Positions 12,039-21,753 of a DNA stretch of 64,000 bases are shown piece by piece. Source of the DNA: Budorcas taxicolor (taxonomy: Eukaryota > Chordata > Mammalia > Artiodactyla > Bovidae); NCBI RefSeq assembly GCF_023091745.1, contig NC_068915.1:51828001-51892000 (forward strand), given 5' to 3'. The notes beneath the pieces were generated by a model that was not told where the DNA came from, did no database searches, and worked only from the letters and a program-made list of their open reading frames with translations. The translations under genes and the position numbers were made by a program. How positions within the stretch are numbered: position 1 is the first letter of the stretch; each line of letters opens with the position of its first letter.

Positions 12039-12193
12039 AATAATAACAATAAGAGAAGATACACAGGTGCCAATAAGCATATGAAAAGATGCTCATCATC
12101 ACCAATTATTAGAAAAATGCAAGTCAAAACTACAATGAGATACTGCCTCACACCAATTAGAATGGTCATCACTAAAAGTCTATGAGTAATAAA

Positions 12194-12405
12194 GGCTTCG
12201 CTGGTGGCTCAGTCGGTAGAGAATCTACCTGCAATGACAGAGACCAGCTGCAATGCAGGAGACCTGAATTTGATCCTTGCATTGGGAAGATCCCCTGGAG
12301 AAGGAAATGGCAACTTACTCCAATATTTTTGCCTGGGAAATCCCATGGACAGGGGAACTTGCCAGACTACAATCCATGTGATTACAAGCAACTAAACCAC
12401 CACCA
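12194..12405 (+). repeat. Bov-tA SINE nested in L1
   Basis: Sense Bov-tA: GGCTTCGCTGGTGGCTCAGT head, GGAAGATCCCCTGGAGAAGG middle, ATCCATGTGATTACAAGCAA 3' part. A CAATGACAGAGACCAGCTG piece duplicates the region before the B box. Flanks AGTAATAA and AGTATTAA are a possible degraded duplication. Confidence 0.88.
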
Positions 12406-12613
12406 CCAAGTATTAATAGTAAATGCTGGAGAGGGTGTGAAGAAAAAGGATTTTTCTTGCCCTGTTGATGCAACTGTACATTGGTTCAACCAGTATGGAA
12501 AATAAGTGTGGGTTCTTCAAAAAGTAAAAATAGAGATGCCATATAATGCAACAATCCCACTCGTGGGGATATACCCAGACAAAACTATAATACAAAAAGA
12601 ACATACGCCACTT

Positions 12614-12797
12614 GTTTACAGCAGCACTATTTACAACAGCCAAATGTCCACTGACAGACAAATGGACAAAATACGTTTTATAAAACATATTTAAAACATA
12701 TGTAAAACATATTTAAAAGATATCTTTTATAAAACATATCTTTGTCCATTTATCTGTCAGTGGACACTTGGCTGTTGTAAATAGTGCTGCTATAAAC
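12614..12797. repeat. 72-bp inverted repeat inside L1 ORF2 (hairpin)
   Basis: The left arm (12614-12685) and right arm (12725-12797) are reverse complements with only about five differences. Each contains CAGCACTATTTACAACAGCC or its complement. The spacer is an AT-rich 39 bp. The arm is L1's own sequence, so this is a local inverted duplication rather than a second element. Confidence 0.9.
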
Positions 12798-12799
12798 AG

Positions 12800-12802
<3 letters not shown>

Positions 12803-12842
<40 letters not shown>

Positions 12843-12853
12843 CACACACACAC
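12803..12853. repeat. (TA)18 microsatellite followed by (CA)n
   Basis: A pure TA run at 12803-12838 passes into CATACACACACACAC. It abuts the right arm of the inverted repeat, in the L1 segment that in other copies reads as a short TATA-rich stretch. Confidence 0.95.
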
Positions 12854-13302
12854 TGGAATATTACTCAGCCATTTAAAGAATGAAATAATGTTATTTGCAG
12901 CAACAGGGATAGGCCTAGAAATTATCATACTAAGTGAGGTAAGTCACAATGAGAAATACAAATATCATATGATACCACTTATATACAGAATCCAAAATAA
13001 AGTAGAAATGAATATATCTATTAAATAAAAAACACATTTACAGATATATAGAACAGACTTGTGGTTGCCAAGGGAATGATAGGGGAGAGAAGAACTGAGA
13101 GTTTGGGATTAGTTAATGCCAACTGTTATATATAAGAATGTATAACAACAAGGTCCTACATTATTGCACAGGTAACTATATTCTATATCCTGTGATAAAC
13201 TGTAATGAAAAAGAGTATGAAAATTGTAACTAGGTCACTTTGCTGTACAACAGAAATTAAAAATAACATTGTATATCAACTATATTGAAATAAAATTTAG
13301 AA

Positions 13303-14112
13303 TGACAGTTTTAAGTTACTTCATAAAATAAATATAAAACATTTACAGCATATTTCAGAGAATCATACTACTGCATAGAAAACTTCATCATTGTTTTTTA
13401 ATCATAATACTTTTATTGAAACTAGTATTTTGAGCTTATTGGTTCATTTTCTTCATCACATATGTTGAATTCTTTCTTTGTACTGAGCACGTTAAGAGAA
13501 CTGAAGTCCATAATACTTAGTTGTATTCCAAAGTCAAAAAACCAGTGAGTAAATGCAGAGGTAGTACTTCACAGGCATGAAGTTTCTAGCTCATTGCTTA
13601 GCTCACTTACCTAGACTTTTTTACCTTTTTAAATATGTAGAGATAAGCCCTTTAATATGATACTAGGTTTTATTTTGATGGATCTAATGAGTTAGACTCA
13701 GCCTATCCTCCCCTCCCAAAAATCCAATAATGTGCATAATTAATTCTTCTCATTCTCTGTGCACCTGTTCTCCCTCATTATATCTGAAAATTTGGGATTG
13801 TTCCAAAGTGCTCTGTAATGAATTTTTGTAAGCAAGACAAGTAAAAGAAATTCTTCAAGGGCAGAATGAATTGGCTTTAAAACTGTGCTAAATAAGTAGG
13901 AGGGAAGTGATAACAACAGACAGACATGAAACAGGCATCATTTGGAGGTAGGAAGATTTCATGGAATAAAGAATCATTCTGCCAGTAACAAAAGGTAAAA
14001 AAGTCAAAATAGTCTCAGTATTTTGAGCATCAATTCATATTTCCAATGTCCAGATTTTTCCTGTATTTATTTTTGGAAAATATTTAAGCAATATAATATT
14101 TTATGTCTTTGA

Positions 14113-14147
<35 letters not shown>

Positions 14148-15149
14148 AAGATAATTGTCTTATGTTTGTAGCTACTGTGTTTCTATAAGTATTACATAGA
14201 TTTATTTTACTTGCATTACAATTATTTCTATTATCTAATCACTTATCTTTGTCTATATTTCAATGTGTTTTGAATTCTGGAGGTTGACATAGAATAATTT
14301 CTCATTTACAAATTGATTCATCAACGGAGACTAAAGTTATACGTGAGGAAACCCTAGCAAAGCCTTCTATTTAAAAGTAAAAAAAAAAAAGTTTTATATG
14401 TGAAAAAATAAAATAAAGTAAAATAGAGGGTACCAGCTGAGCTTTAAATGGTTACTTTGACTCTTATCATTAACTTTTGAAGTATGTAGATTAGTCCTTT
14501 ATTTTTTGTCCTTTTTTTTTTGATGGATCAAGTCACATAATGCAAATTATTTCATATTAAAATTTATAAAATTTCAATAGTTCATATTTCTGTCAGGAGT
14601 TCTGGCTGAATTAAAGTAGAAAAAGGTGCATATAGAATTTATGCCTGTTGCAATTGATCTAAATCCTCCTCAGAAGACTACTAGAAAAAAAAAAATTAGC
14701 AGAAAAATTCAGCTGTTAAATCAGTAGGAGTCTCAGTAAATACATTTTGGAGTGGTGGAACATTTTTCCCTTCCTTTCTTCCTTTCTGCCTCCTTCGTCC
14801 TTTCCAAAAGAGCACTATTGATCTACTTTATGATAATGCCATTCCAAAAATATTGTCAGTCTGTTGAGTTAATGAACCAAATTTCAGGGCATTAATTGCA
14901 TATTATTTATAATACTCAGCAGGCTTCACCCATAAATGAAAGTGATTCCAGTTTGTGATGGCCTACAATATTGGTTACATAAAGAGCTTCAGAATATCTT
15001 TGGCTTAATTCAAGCTTCATTTTCTGCTGTTATGTTTCTTCTATTTATTTATTGTGGCATATTATTATATTGTACTAATATACCATTAGTAATCATAAAA
15101 CTCTAAAGGAGTTGGCTTTCAACAGAGCTAATATATGCCACAATAAGGG
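13303..15149. other. Unassigned AT-rich DNA with one microsatellite
   Basis: No gene is recognised. A TA-rich microsatellite lies at 14112-14147 (two TA runs split by TGTA). Short A and T homopolymers occur at 14380 and 14512. Confidence 0.5.
14112..14147. repeat. (TA)n microsatellite, interrupted
   Basis: Two TA runs of about nine repeats are separated by a single TG interruption. Confidence 0.95.
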
Positions 15150-15260
15150 CTAATAAAATAATAATTGCTAATATTCACTGAATGTTTGTTTACTTTATGC
15201 TCAACACTGTCCTAAGTATGGAAAATATAATATTTCTTTAACCACTTAAACCAGTGTTTT
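15150..15260 (+). repeat. MIR SINE fragment
   Basis: TAATTGCTAATATTCACTGA followed by CTCAACACTGTCCTAAGTAT matches the MIR 5' half in sense. The 3' half is lost. Confidence 0.6.
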
Positions 15261-15814
15261 AAAGGAAAAGAAAACTATGAATGAAAGCAGAGACAATGTT
15301 TTGATGATAATAAAAGCAAATGTAGCCAACAGTTTTATTCACCTTTATTTTGAATTTTCTGAGTCTGTGTTTTCACTTGTCCTTAACCCTAGTATTAGGC
15401 ACTACACATTTCTTTACTTCTAACTGAATACTATGGACTGAAAATAATTTCTACACTTTGATAGAAAAATGTTCCATGGAATATTTAAATAGTTCTCTTT
15501 GTAAATTGGCTCCCTTTGTTAAAAGTCAGCATTTTGTGAGGCTGCTCATTTTTAACAGTGACAAGAATTTTAGGAAGAAAAGAGCCTCAAAGAAATAATA
15601 AGTTATTGAACTCACACTCAACAAGTCTAAGTCTGTCTCAATTTTTTAAGGAAGAAAAAAATAATTCCTATGATATTTCCAATACATGTCAGGATTTGAA
15701 GATTTAATTTAGGTACTTTTTCAGATGGTTGTGCTGTTTGGTAGAGGGTTAGAGATGGTCAAGTGCGGGTGAAGGTCACCAGAATTTGTTTCCTGGAGGT
15801 GAATTACAGGTGTG

Positions 15815-15990
15815 TGGGCTCAGATTAGAAAGGCCTGTGATCAAATTAAGGCTTCACAACTGATACATTTTGAAGGTTTAGGCAATTTTCTCCAAGCCCT
15901 TTGAGCCTCAGCTTCTACAATGATAACTAAAGTGAAAGTAATAATATCTTCCTCAGAGCGGGTGGTAGGAAAGTACTTTGTATACATGTG
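15815..15990 (-). repeat. MIR SINE
   Basis: Antisense MIR: a degraded GGGCTCAGATTAGAAAGGCC, the hallmark TTTGAGCCTCAGCTTCTACA, then AATAATATCTTCCTCAGAGC. Confidence 0.65.
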
Positions 15991-16024
15991 TCCTGGATAA
16001 ACTTCCTGATAAACTTCTTCCTAT

Positions 16025-16100
16025 CACCTGTGTAACTTCAGCAAGTCACTTAAAACCTTCCAACAAATAGGGACAATAATGGTATATTTGAGTGAAAGCA
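16025..16100 (-). repeat. MIR SINE fragment
   Basis: CACCTGTGTAACTTCAGCAA and ATAGGGACAATAATGGTATA fit the antisense MIR core, just downstream of another MIR. Confidence 0.45.
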
Positions 16101-16504
16101 GGATCATGGACTTGATATTTATTTTGAAAATTATTTTATTTTGTCAAACCATAGAAAGAAGTTATTCAACTCAAATGGCAGTCCTGGCTTCATAGATGTG
16201 AATGGGCCCAGCTACATGTAATAGCTTCGGAAACCTGACCTGTGATATTGACATTCAGACTTCAGAGAAAATAAACTCTACTAAAAAACCTCTCACACAA
16301 AATGTGATTTAGTTTACTCCCTGCTTTACGATATTTCATGTGTTTGATCTATAAATTTTCTGAAAGCAAAAACTTTGTGTTGCCATGGAAACATTCCTAG
16401 AATCATTGAATGACTTCATTTGTTTTTTACATCAAGTGCCCTGACGTTCTGGAGTAAAAAATCTAGTACATATTGAAATTTACTGACTTCATAATCTTAT
16501 CTGT

Positions 16505-16665
16505 TAATTCTAATTCTCATTCTTTTCACCTACAAAATGGAGGTTAATAGTGAGATATCATTTAATACCTTCAACTGAGGTATTGCATGAAGTCTTTAAC
16601 ATAGATTTGTAGACAGTAAATAATATAGTTCCAATTATTTGAGATAGGTGCTAGCCTTATTTGAT
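16505..16665 (-). repeat. MIR SINE fragment
   Basis: TTCACCTACAAAATGGAGGT followed by a TAATACCTTCAACTGAGGT segment and a TAGACAGTAAATAAT end fits antisense MIR. Confidence 0.5.
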
Positions 16666-16984
16666 AAATATGGAATACTTTTTGAGACATAAACCTGAAG
16701 TAGTGATCATATAAAAGAATATAAAAAGATATTTCCTCACATCAAATTCTTTTTCACAACTTTATTGAGCTATTTTTAAGGTCGATAACTTGATGGTTTT
16801 TACATACCTGGATGCATTGTGGATGGATCTCTAAAACAAGTTAAATAACTTATCCATCACCATTACAGTTACTTTTGTGTGTGTGTGTGATAAGATTTAT
16901 TAGCTATCTTAGAAAATTTCAAGTATGGAGCCCAGTATTTCTGACGATTATTGTTATGCTATACCTTAGATCTCCAGTACTTGG

Positions 16985-17199
16985 CCTTTCCTGGTAGCTC
17001 AGAGGCTAAAGCGTCTGCCGGCAATGCGGGAGACCCGGGTTCGATCCCGGGGTTGGGAAGATTCCCCTGGAGAAGGAAATGGCAACCCACTCCAGTATTC
17101 TTGCCTGGAGAATCCCATGGACAGAGGAGCCTGGTGGGCTACAGTCCATGGGGTCACAAAGAGTCAGACACGACTGAGCGACTTCACTTTCACTTTCAC
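16985..17199 (+). repeat. Bov-tA SINE, well preserved
   Basis: Near-consensus Bov-tA. The pol III A box region is GGTAGCTCAGAGG and the B box GGTTCGATCC is at 17038-17047. The body is CCACTCCAGTATTCTTGCCT and the 3' end is CGACTTCACTTTCACTTTCA. Its open frames (up to 104 codons) are the usual SINE shadow ORFs, not genes. Confidence 0.95.
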
Positions 17200-17203
17200 A
17201 CTT

Positions 17204-17668
17204 TTGCTAACAAAGGTCTGTTTAGTCAAAGCTATGGTTTTTCCAGTAGTCATGTATGGATGTGAGAGCTGGACTATAAAGAAAGCTTAGGGCCTAAGAA
17301 TTGATGCTTTTGAACTGTGGTGTTGCAAAAGACTCTTGAGAATCTCTTGGACCACAAGGAAATCAAACCAGTCCATCCTAAAGGAAATCAGTCCTGAATA
17401 TTCATTAGAATGGCTGATGCTGAAGCTAAAATTCCAGTACTTTGGCCACATCATGCAAAACACAGACTGATTGGAAAAGACCCTGATGCTGGGAGGATTG
17501 AAGGCAGGAGGAGAAGGGGACTGCAGAGGATGAGATGATTGGATGACATCACCAACTCAATGGACATGAGCTTGAGCAAGCTCCAGAAATTGGTGAAGGA
17601 CAAGGAAGCTTGGCTTGGTGCAGTCCATGGGATCGCAAAGAGTTGAACCTGACTGAGCGACTGAACTG
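17204..17668 (+). mobile_element. BovB LINE, 5'-truncated, inside L1
   Basis: Starts at the TTTTGCTAACAAAGGTCTGT segment of the BovB C-terminal coding region, directly after the Bov-tA, and ends GAGCGACTGAACTGAA. The frame is broken by TAG after GAAAGC. L1 resumes immediately at ACTTTTCTACACTTTGACC. Confidence 0.92.
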
Positions 17669-18049
17669 AAACTTTTCTACACTTTGACCAATACTTTCCC
17701 ATTTTCCACACCCCATGGCCCCTGGAAATTATCATTCCACTCTCTACTTTTATGAGTTTGACTTTTTTAGATTGCACATGTAAGTGAGAGCATTCAGTTT
17801 TTGTTTTCCTGTGTCTGGTGTATTTCACTTAGCCTAATGTCCTCTAGATTCAACCATGTTATAGTAAGTGGCAGAATTTTTTTTTTTTTTTAAAGGCTGA
17901 ATTATATTTGATCCTATATATATGTATATATCATATACATTCATTTCTATCATATATTTACACCTGTTGACAGACATTTAGGTTATTCTATATTTGGCAA
18001 TTATAAATAATGCTATAAATAAATGTTTCATGTTATATTCTAAAATACA

Positions 18050-18385
18050 ACTTAAAAATGACCAGTAGGTATATCAAGGGGTTCTCAGCATCAGTTATCT
18101 TTAGAGAAATGTAAATCTAAACCACAAACAGATATCATCTCATGCTTCTTAGAATGACTGTTACCAAAAAGGTAAAACATGTAAATGTTAGTGAGGATTT
18201 GGTGAAAAGAGAACACTTATACATTATTGGGAATGTAAATTTGTACAACCACTATGGAAAATAGTATGGAGGTTCCTCAAAAATTAAAAATAATCCAGCA
18301 ATCCCACTTCTGGGTATATTGCCAAAGGAAATAAAATCAGCATCACACTTTCTAAAAGTTTAAACCCCAATATTCCTGTAGACTA
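18050..18385 (+). mobile_element. L1 5' segment in inverted orientation (twin-primed)
   Basis: Sense L1 ORF2 C-terminal region: GACCAGTAGGTATATCAAGG, AACCACTATGGAAAATAGTA and CAGCAATCCCACTTCTGGGT. It stops near 18385, about where the minus-strand piece would continue. The pair reads as one L1 with an internal inversion. Confidence 0.85.
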
Positions 18386-18897
18386 CGTATAACAACCAGG
18401 ATTCTTACTTGTTTTAAATGATATACCTATCTTTACTAAACAGCTTTAGAAGTACAAAGAATCAGATACAGAAAATACATAAAAATTATTCTACGAAGGT
18501 AGAAGGACAATAGCAGGTCAGTATGCAGTCATAGCTGTTGCCATTGACCACTGATAATACTTCCAAACTTCAGTACCTCTAACACAATTGTAAATCATAA
18601 TTTCTCTACAGAGTCAATGATTTATCAAATACCTGTGATTGTTATTTCCTTGTATTTCAAAGTCCTGAGATATGAAACATTGGGCATCTATGTAGATTTA
18701 TGAGCAAAGAAAGTGAATCTAGAATCTTGTTTCCATAACTGGAATATAGATCCTGCCTCCTGGATTTAAGGATTCATATAATGGTAGATTACTACAAAGT
18801 ATGAAGTGTGGGTTTTGTGACAAAGTAAAAGCTTCATATGCTTCTAGAGCATATTAATGTATTCAAGTAAAAAAGCACTCAACCTCCATAATACTTT

Positions 18898-19086
18898 GTT
18901 ATTTAGTCACAAAGTCTTGTCTGACTCTTTTGCAATGTCAGGGACTTTAGTCCAATCTCATGGACTTCTGTCCATAGGATTTCCCAGGTAAGATTATTGA
19001 AGTGGGTTTCCATTTTCTTCTCTAGGGGATCTTCCTGACCCAGGGATTGAATCTGCATCTCCTGCATTGCAGGTTTATTCTTTACT
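18898..19086 (-). repeat. Bov-tA SINE, 5'-truncated, 10-bp TSD
   Basis: Antisense Bov-tA from TTATTTAGTCACAAAGTCTT to GCAGGTTTATTCTTTACT. The last ~25 bp of the tRNA head are missing. ATAATACTTT is at 18888-18897 and 19087-19096, so truncation happened at insertion. Confidence 0.9.
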
Positions 19087-19175
19087 ATAATACTTTAGGC
19101 ACTGGTAAAATAATAAAAAAGAAAGCAAACCTCCTGGCCTCATGGAGATTATATACTAGGGTAGATTTAATAGAT

Positions 19176-19454
19176 TGGAGAAGGCAATGGCACCCCACTC
19201 CAGTACTCTTGCCTGGAAAATCCCATGGATGGAGGAGCCTGGAAGGCTTCAGCCCATGTGGTCGCTGAAGGTCAGATAAGACTGAGCGACTTCACTTTCA
19301 CTTTTCACTTTCATGCATTGGAGAAGGAAATGGCAACCCACTCCACTGTCCTTGCCTGGAGAATCCTAGGGATGGAGGAGCCTGGTGGGCTGCAGTCTAT
19401 GGGGTCGCACAGAGTCGGACATGACTGAAGCGACTTAGCAGCAGCAGCAGCAGC
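19176..19454 (+). repeat. BOV-A2 SINE
   Basis: Full dimer from GGAGAAGGCAATGGCACCCC to a GACTTAGCAGCAGCAG tail. Flanks ATTTAATAGAT and ATTCAATAGAT form an 11-bp duplication with one mismatch. Confidence 0.95.
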
Positions 19455-19924
19455 AAATTCAATAGATAGTACATCCATAAGTCAATAAATATATAATTAA
19501 GCTGGTAATAACAAGTACACTGATATATATAGACAGAAAAAAAAAGTTGTGAAAGAGTGAAAACAGAATAATTTAAGGCTGTATAATATATATCAAGGAA
19601 TAAAAATGATGAAAACACACCTGATAAATTTTGGCTGAGTAAAATAAATCAGTGATGTTAGCTTTCATTGAGATAGAGAACACTTAGAGAAAATTGATTT
19701 GGTGAGTGAAAAATAATACTTTGGTTGTAAAATTGAGATAAATGTTATCAGTAAATGAAAATAAATACATGTATCCAGATTTAAGAGAAAATCTTTGGGC
19801 TAGAAATGTAACTATGGAGAATGACCCACAGTCAAATGGAATTTAGAGTTAAAATATTGAATAATATTAACTGAGACTGAATATAAATAAACAAGTCAAA
19901 TAGTCTATTGTCTGAGCCCTGAGC
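19455..19924. other. Unassigned AT-rich DNA
   Basis: No gene or named repeat is recognised between the SINEs. Confidence 0.5.
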
Positions 19925-19930
19925 TTCTTA

Positions 19931-20119
19931 GGCTTGCCTGGTGGTTCAGTGGTTAAGAACCTGCTGGCCAGCGCAGGAGATGTGGGTTTGATTCCTGGGT
20001 CTGGAAGGTGCCCTGGAGAAAGAAATGGCAACCCACATCAATATTCCCATAGACAGAGGAGCCTGGTGGGCTACAGTCCATGGGGTCACAAAGGGTTGGA
20101 TACAACTGAGTGACTAAGA
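19931..20119 (+). repeat. Bov-tA SINE
   Basis: Sense copy: GGCTTGCCTGGTGGTTCAGT head, GTGGGTTTGATTCCTGG B-box region, GGTCACAAAGGGTTGGATAC 3' part. Short TTCTTA matches flank it (19925-19930, 20120-20125). Confidence 0.92.
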
Positions 20120-20156
20120 TTCTTAATATTCAGAGGTAAGGAATAAATATAATCAA

Positions 20157-20369
20157 GTAAACTGGAAGTCACTCAGTTGTGTCTGACTCTGTGACCTAAT
20201 GGACTGTAACCTGCCAGGCTCCTCTGTCCATGGAAATCTCCAGGCAAGAATACTGGAGTGTAGTGGGTAGCCTTCTCTTCTCCAGGGTATTTTCCTGATC
20301 AGGGATCAAACCCAGGTCTCCTGCACTGCAGGCAGATTCTTTACCATATGAAGCACCAGGGAAGCCCAG
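20157..20369 (-). repeat. Bov-tA SINE with 9-bp TSD
   Basis: Antisense copy from GGAAGTCACTCAGTTGTGTC to AAGCACCAGGGAAGCCCAG. TATAATCAA is perfect at 20148-20156 and 20370-20378. With its neighbour it forms a plus/minus SINE pair about 40 bp apart. Confidence 0.94.
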
Positions 20370-20379
20370 TATAATCAAA

Positions 20380-20953
20380 GAAGACTGGAAAAGACTCTTT
20401 AAGGACAGAAAAAGACTCTCAAATGACTGAAAATATACAGAGTGTGGACTCTTATAAGCTATGAGAAGAGAGTGCCTCAGGAGGGGATCAAACTACAGCT
20501 GCCAATCATAGGTGCTGAAATCCTATGTGTACCACTACCCTTTTTTACCTAGTTTCATTTCCACTTATCCCACTGAATATGTTCTCTTTTTAAAAGTCCT
20601 CCATTGTAAAGATTTTATTTCAGAATCAATCCATACCTTTAGCTATCCCTACTCACAAACCATCAGTTATTTTTTGGATTATTATCTCTTGGTTCTTAAT
20701 ATTGCCTTTCCTGAAGATGCTATTCATCAATAGATAGACAAACCGACTTTGGCACAGTTAAGCAACTATTTACAACTCCCCAAATCCCAGATCAAGTGAG
20801 AGGTCTGGGTTTTTCTTTCCCTGAAACAATAAAGAATTATTTATTACTAAAAATCATTCTAATTTTTAATCCTTTTATTCCTCATATATAAAAAGATAGG
20901 AAAATTAATATCTGAAAATATATTTTTGCATTAAACTTTTTTGTATACATATA
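20380..20953. other. Unassigned DNA
   Basis: No gene is recognised. A 73-codon frame at 20512-20733 has no family resemblance I can see. Confidence 0.4.
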
Positions 20954-21168
20954 TGGGCTTCCCTGGAGCTCAGTGGTAAAGAATCCATCTGCAGTGCAGG
21001 AGCCACAGGAGACTGGGTTCAATCCCTGGGTCGGGAAGATCCCCTGGAGAAGAAAATGGCAATCCACTCCAGTATCCTTGCCTGGAAAATCTCATGGACA
21101 GAGGAGCCTGGTGGACTACAGTCCACAGGGTTGCAGAGAGTCAGACACAACTGAAGGACTAAACAACA
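20954..21168 (+). repeat. Bov-tA SINE with 7-bp TSD
   Basis: Sense copy from TGGGCTTCCCTGGAGCTCAG to CACAACTGAAGGACTAAACA. A GAGCCACAG insertion duplicates part of the head. ACATATA is at 20947-20953 and 21169-21175. Confidence 0.93.
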
Positions 21169-21741
21169 ACATATAAAATCGTGTAAGAAAGGAAAATACT
21201 ATCCAGATTTCTATATCTCACTTCCATTATCCCATGTATTTCCAAACATTTCTTTTTAAGCAACTCATGGGGATTTCTTCAGACCATATTCCTCTTATCA
21301 AGAGTTTGATCTGATAATATAAACAAGAAGAAAATAAAAACATTCAGACCATGCTATGGAAATACATGTTCACCGAATCTGTAATTCTATATATAGTATA
21401 ATGATTGCAATCAAGAGTTCTGAAAGGGTCAGGAGACAGCAGTGGTGAATAAAATCTATGTAGCTTAGATACTAATCAAAGGAATACCACCTCAGTTAGA
21501 AAATTGCCACTGAATCAACAGTTCATTTATTAAATTGGACTAAGATATCGTACAATGTAGAACTTCACACATATTTATTATTTTGCAATTTAGTCACATT
21601 ATCTCCCTTGACCTTCAATTCATAATTCATCCTTCTTTTTTAAATTTACTTCAATTTACAAGAGTGCCATGTCAGAAGTCGATAACATCATATGCAAACA
21701 TTAAAAAAAATACATTGAATGGATCTTGTGGATTGAGAAAT
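21169..21741. other. Unassigned DNA
   Basis: No gene or recognised repeat lies upstream of the long BovB. Confidence 0.5.
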
Positions 21742-21753
21742 AATTTCTTGGTT

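Larger units (their letters stand above)
10727..13302 (+). mobile_element. L1 LINE 3' region (ORF2 end and 3'UTR), heavily interrupted
   Basis: L1 sense sequence occurs in three blocks. 10727-10917 has GACTGGGAGAAAATATAGGC and AAAAATGGGCAGAAGATAT. 12039-12193 has ATGAAAAGATGCTCATCATC. 12406-13302 has GCAACAATCCCACTCGTGGG, GGAATATTACTCAGCCATTT and a 3'UTR ending TTGAAATAAAATTTAG. BovB and Bov-tA insertions separate the blocks, and the third contains an inverted duplication of its own sequence. No intact frame survives. Confidence 0.88.
16745..18045 (-). mobile_element. Old L1 (L1M-type) 3' segment, minus strand
   Basis: The L1 3'UTR in antisense (ACTTTATTGAGCTATTTTTA, AGATCTCCAGTAC) resumes after nested BovB and SINE with ATGGCCCCTGGAAATTATCA, TTTTATGAGTTTGACTTTTT and TTTCACTTAGCCTAATGTCC, and ends near 18045. 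The directly adjacent 18050-18385 segment is the next upstream part of L1 in the opposite orientation, so this is the 3' piece of an inverted insertion. Confidence 0.85.

Noticed and set aside
12803..12853. Regular short repeats as a CRISPR-like or regulatory array
   Set aside because: Simple TA/CA microsatellite in a mammalian genome; no spacers.
16986..17060. Possible tRNA-Glu gene
   Set aside because: A and B boxes are present, but they are the head of a Bov-tA SINE; the cloverleaf 3' half is replaced by BovB-derived sequence.
16951..17290. Overlapping 104- and 88-codon plus frames
   Set aside because: Translated Bov-tA SINE; the same peptide patterns recur in most Bov-tA copies here and in ruminant SINEs generally. 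No splice or conservation evidence.
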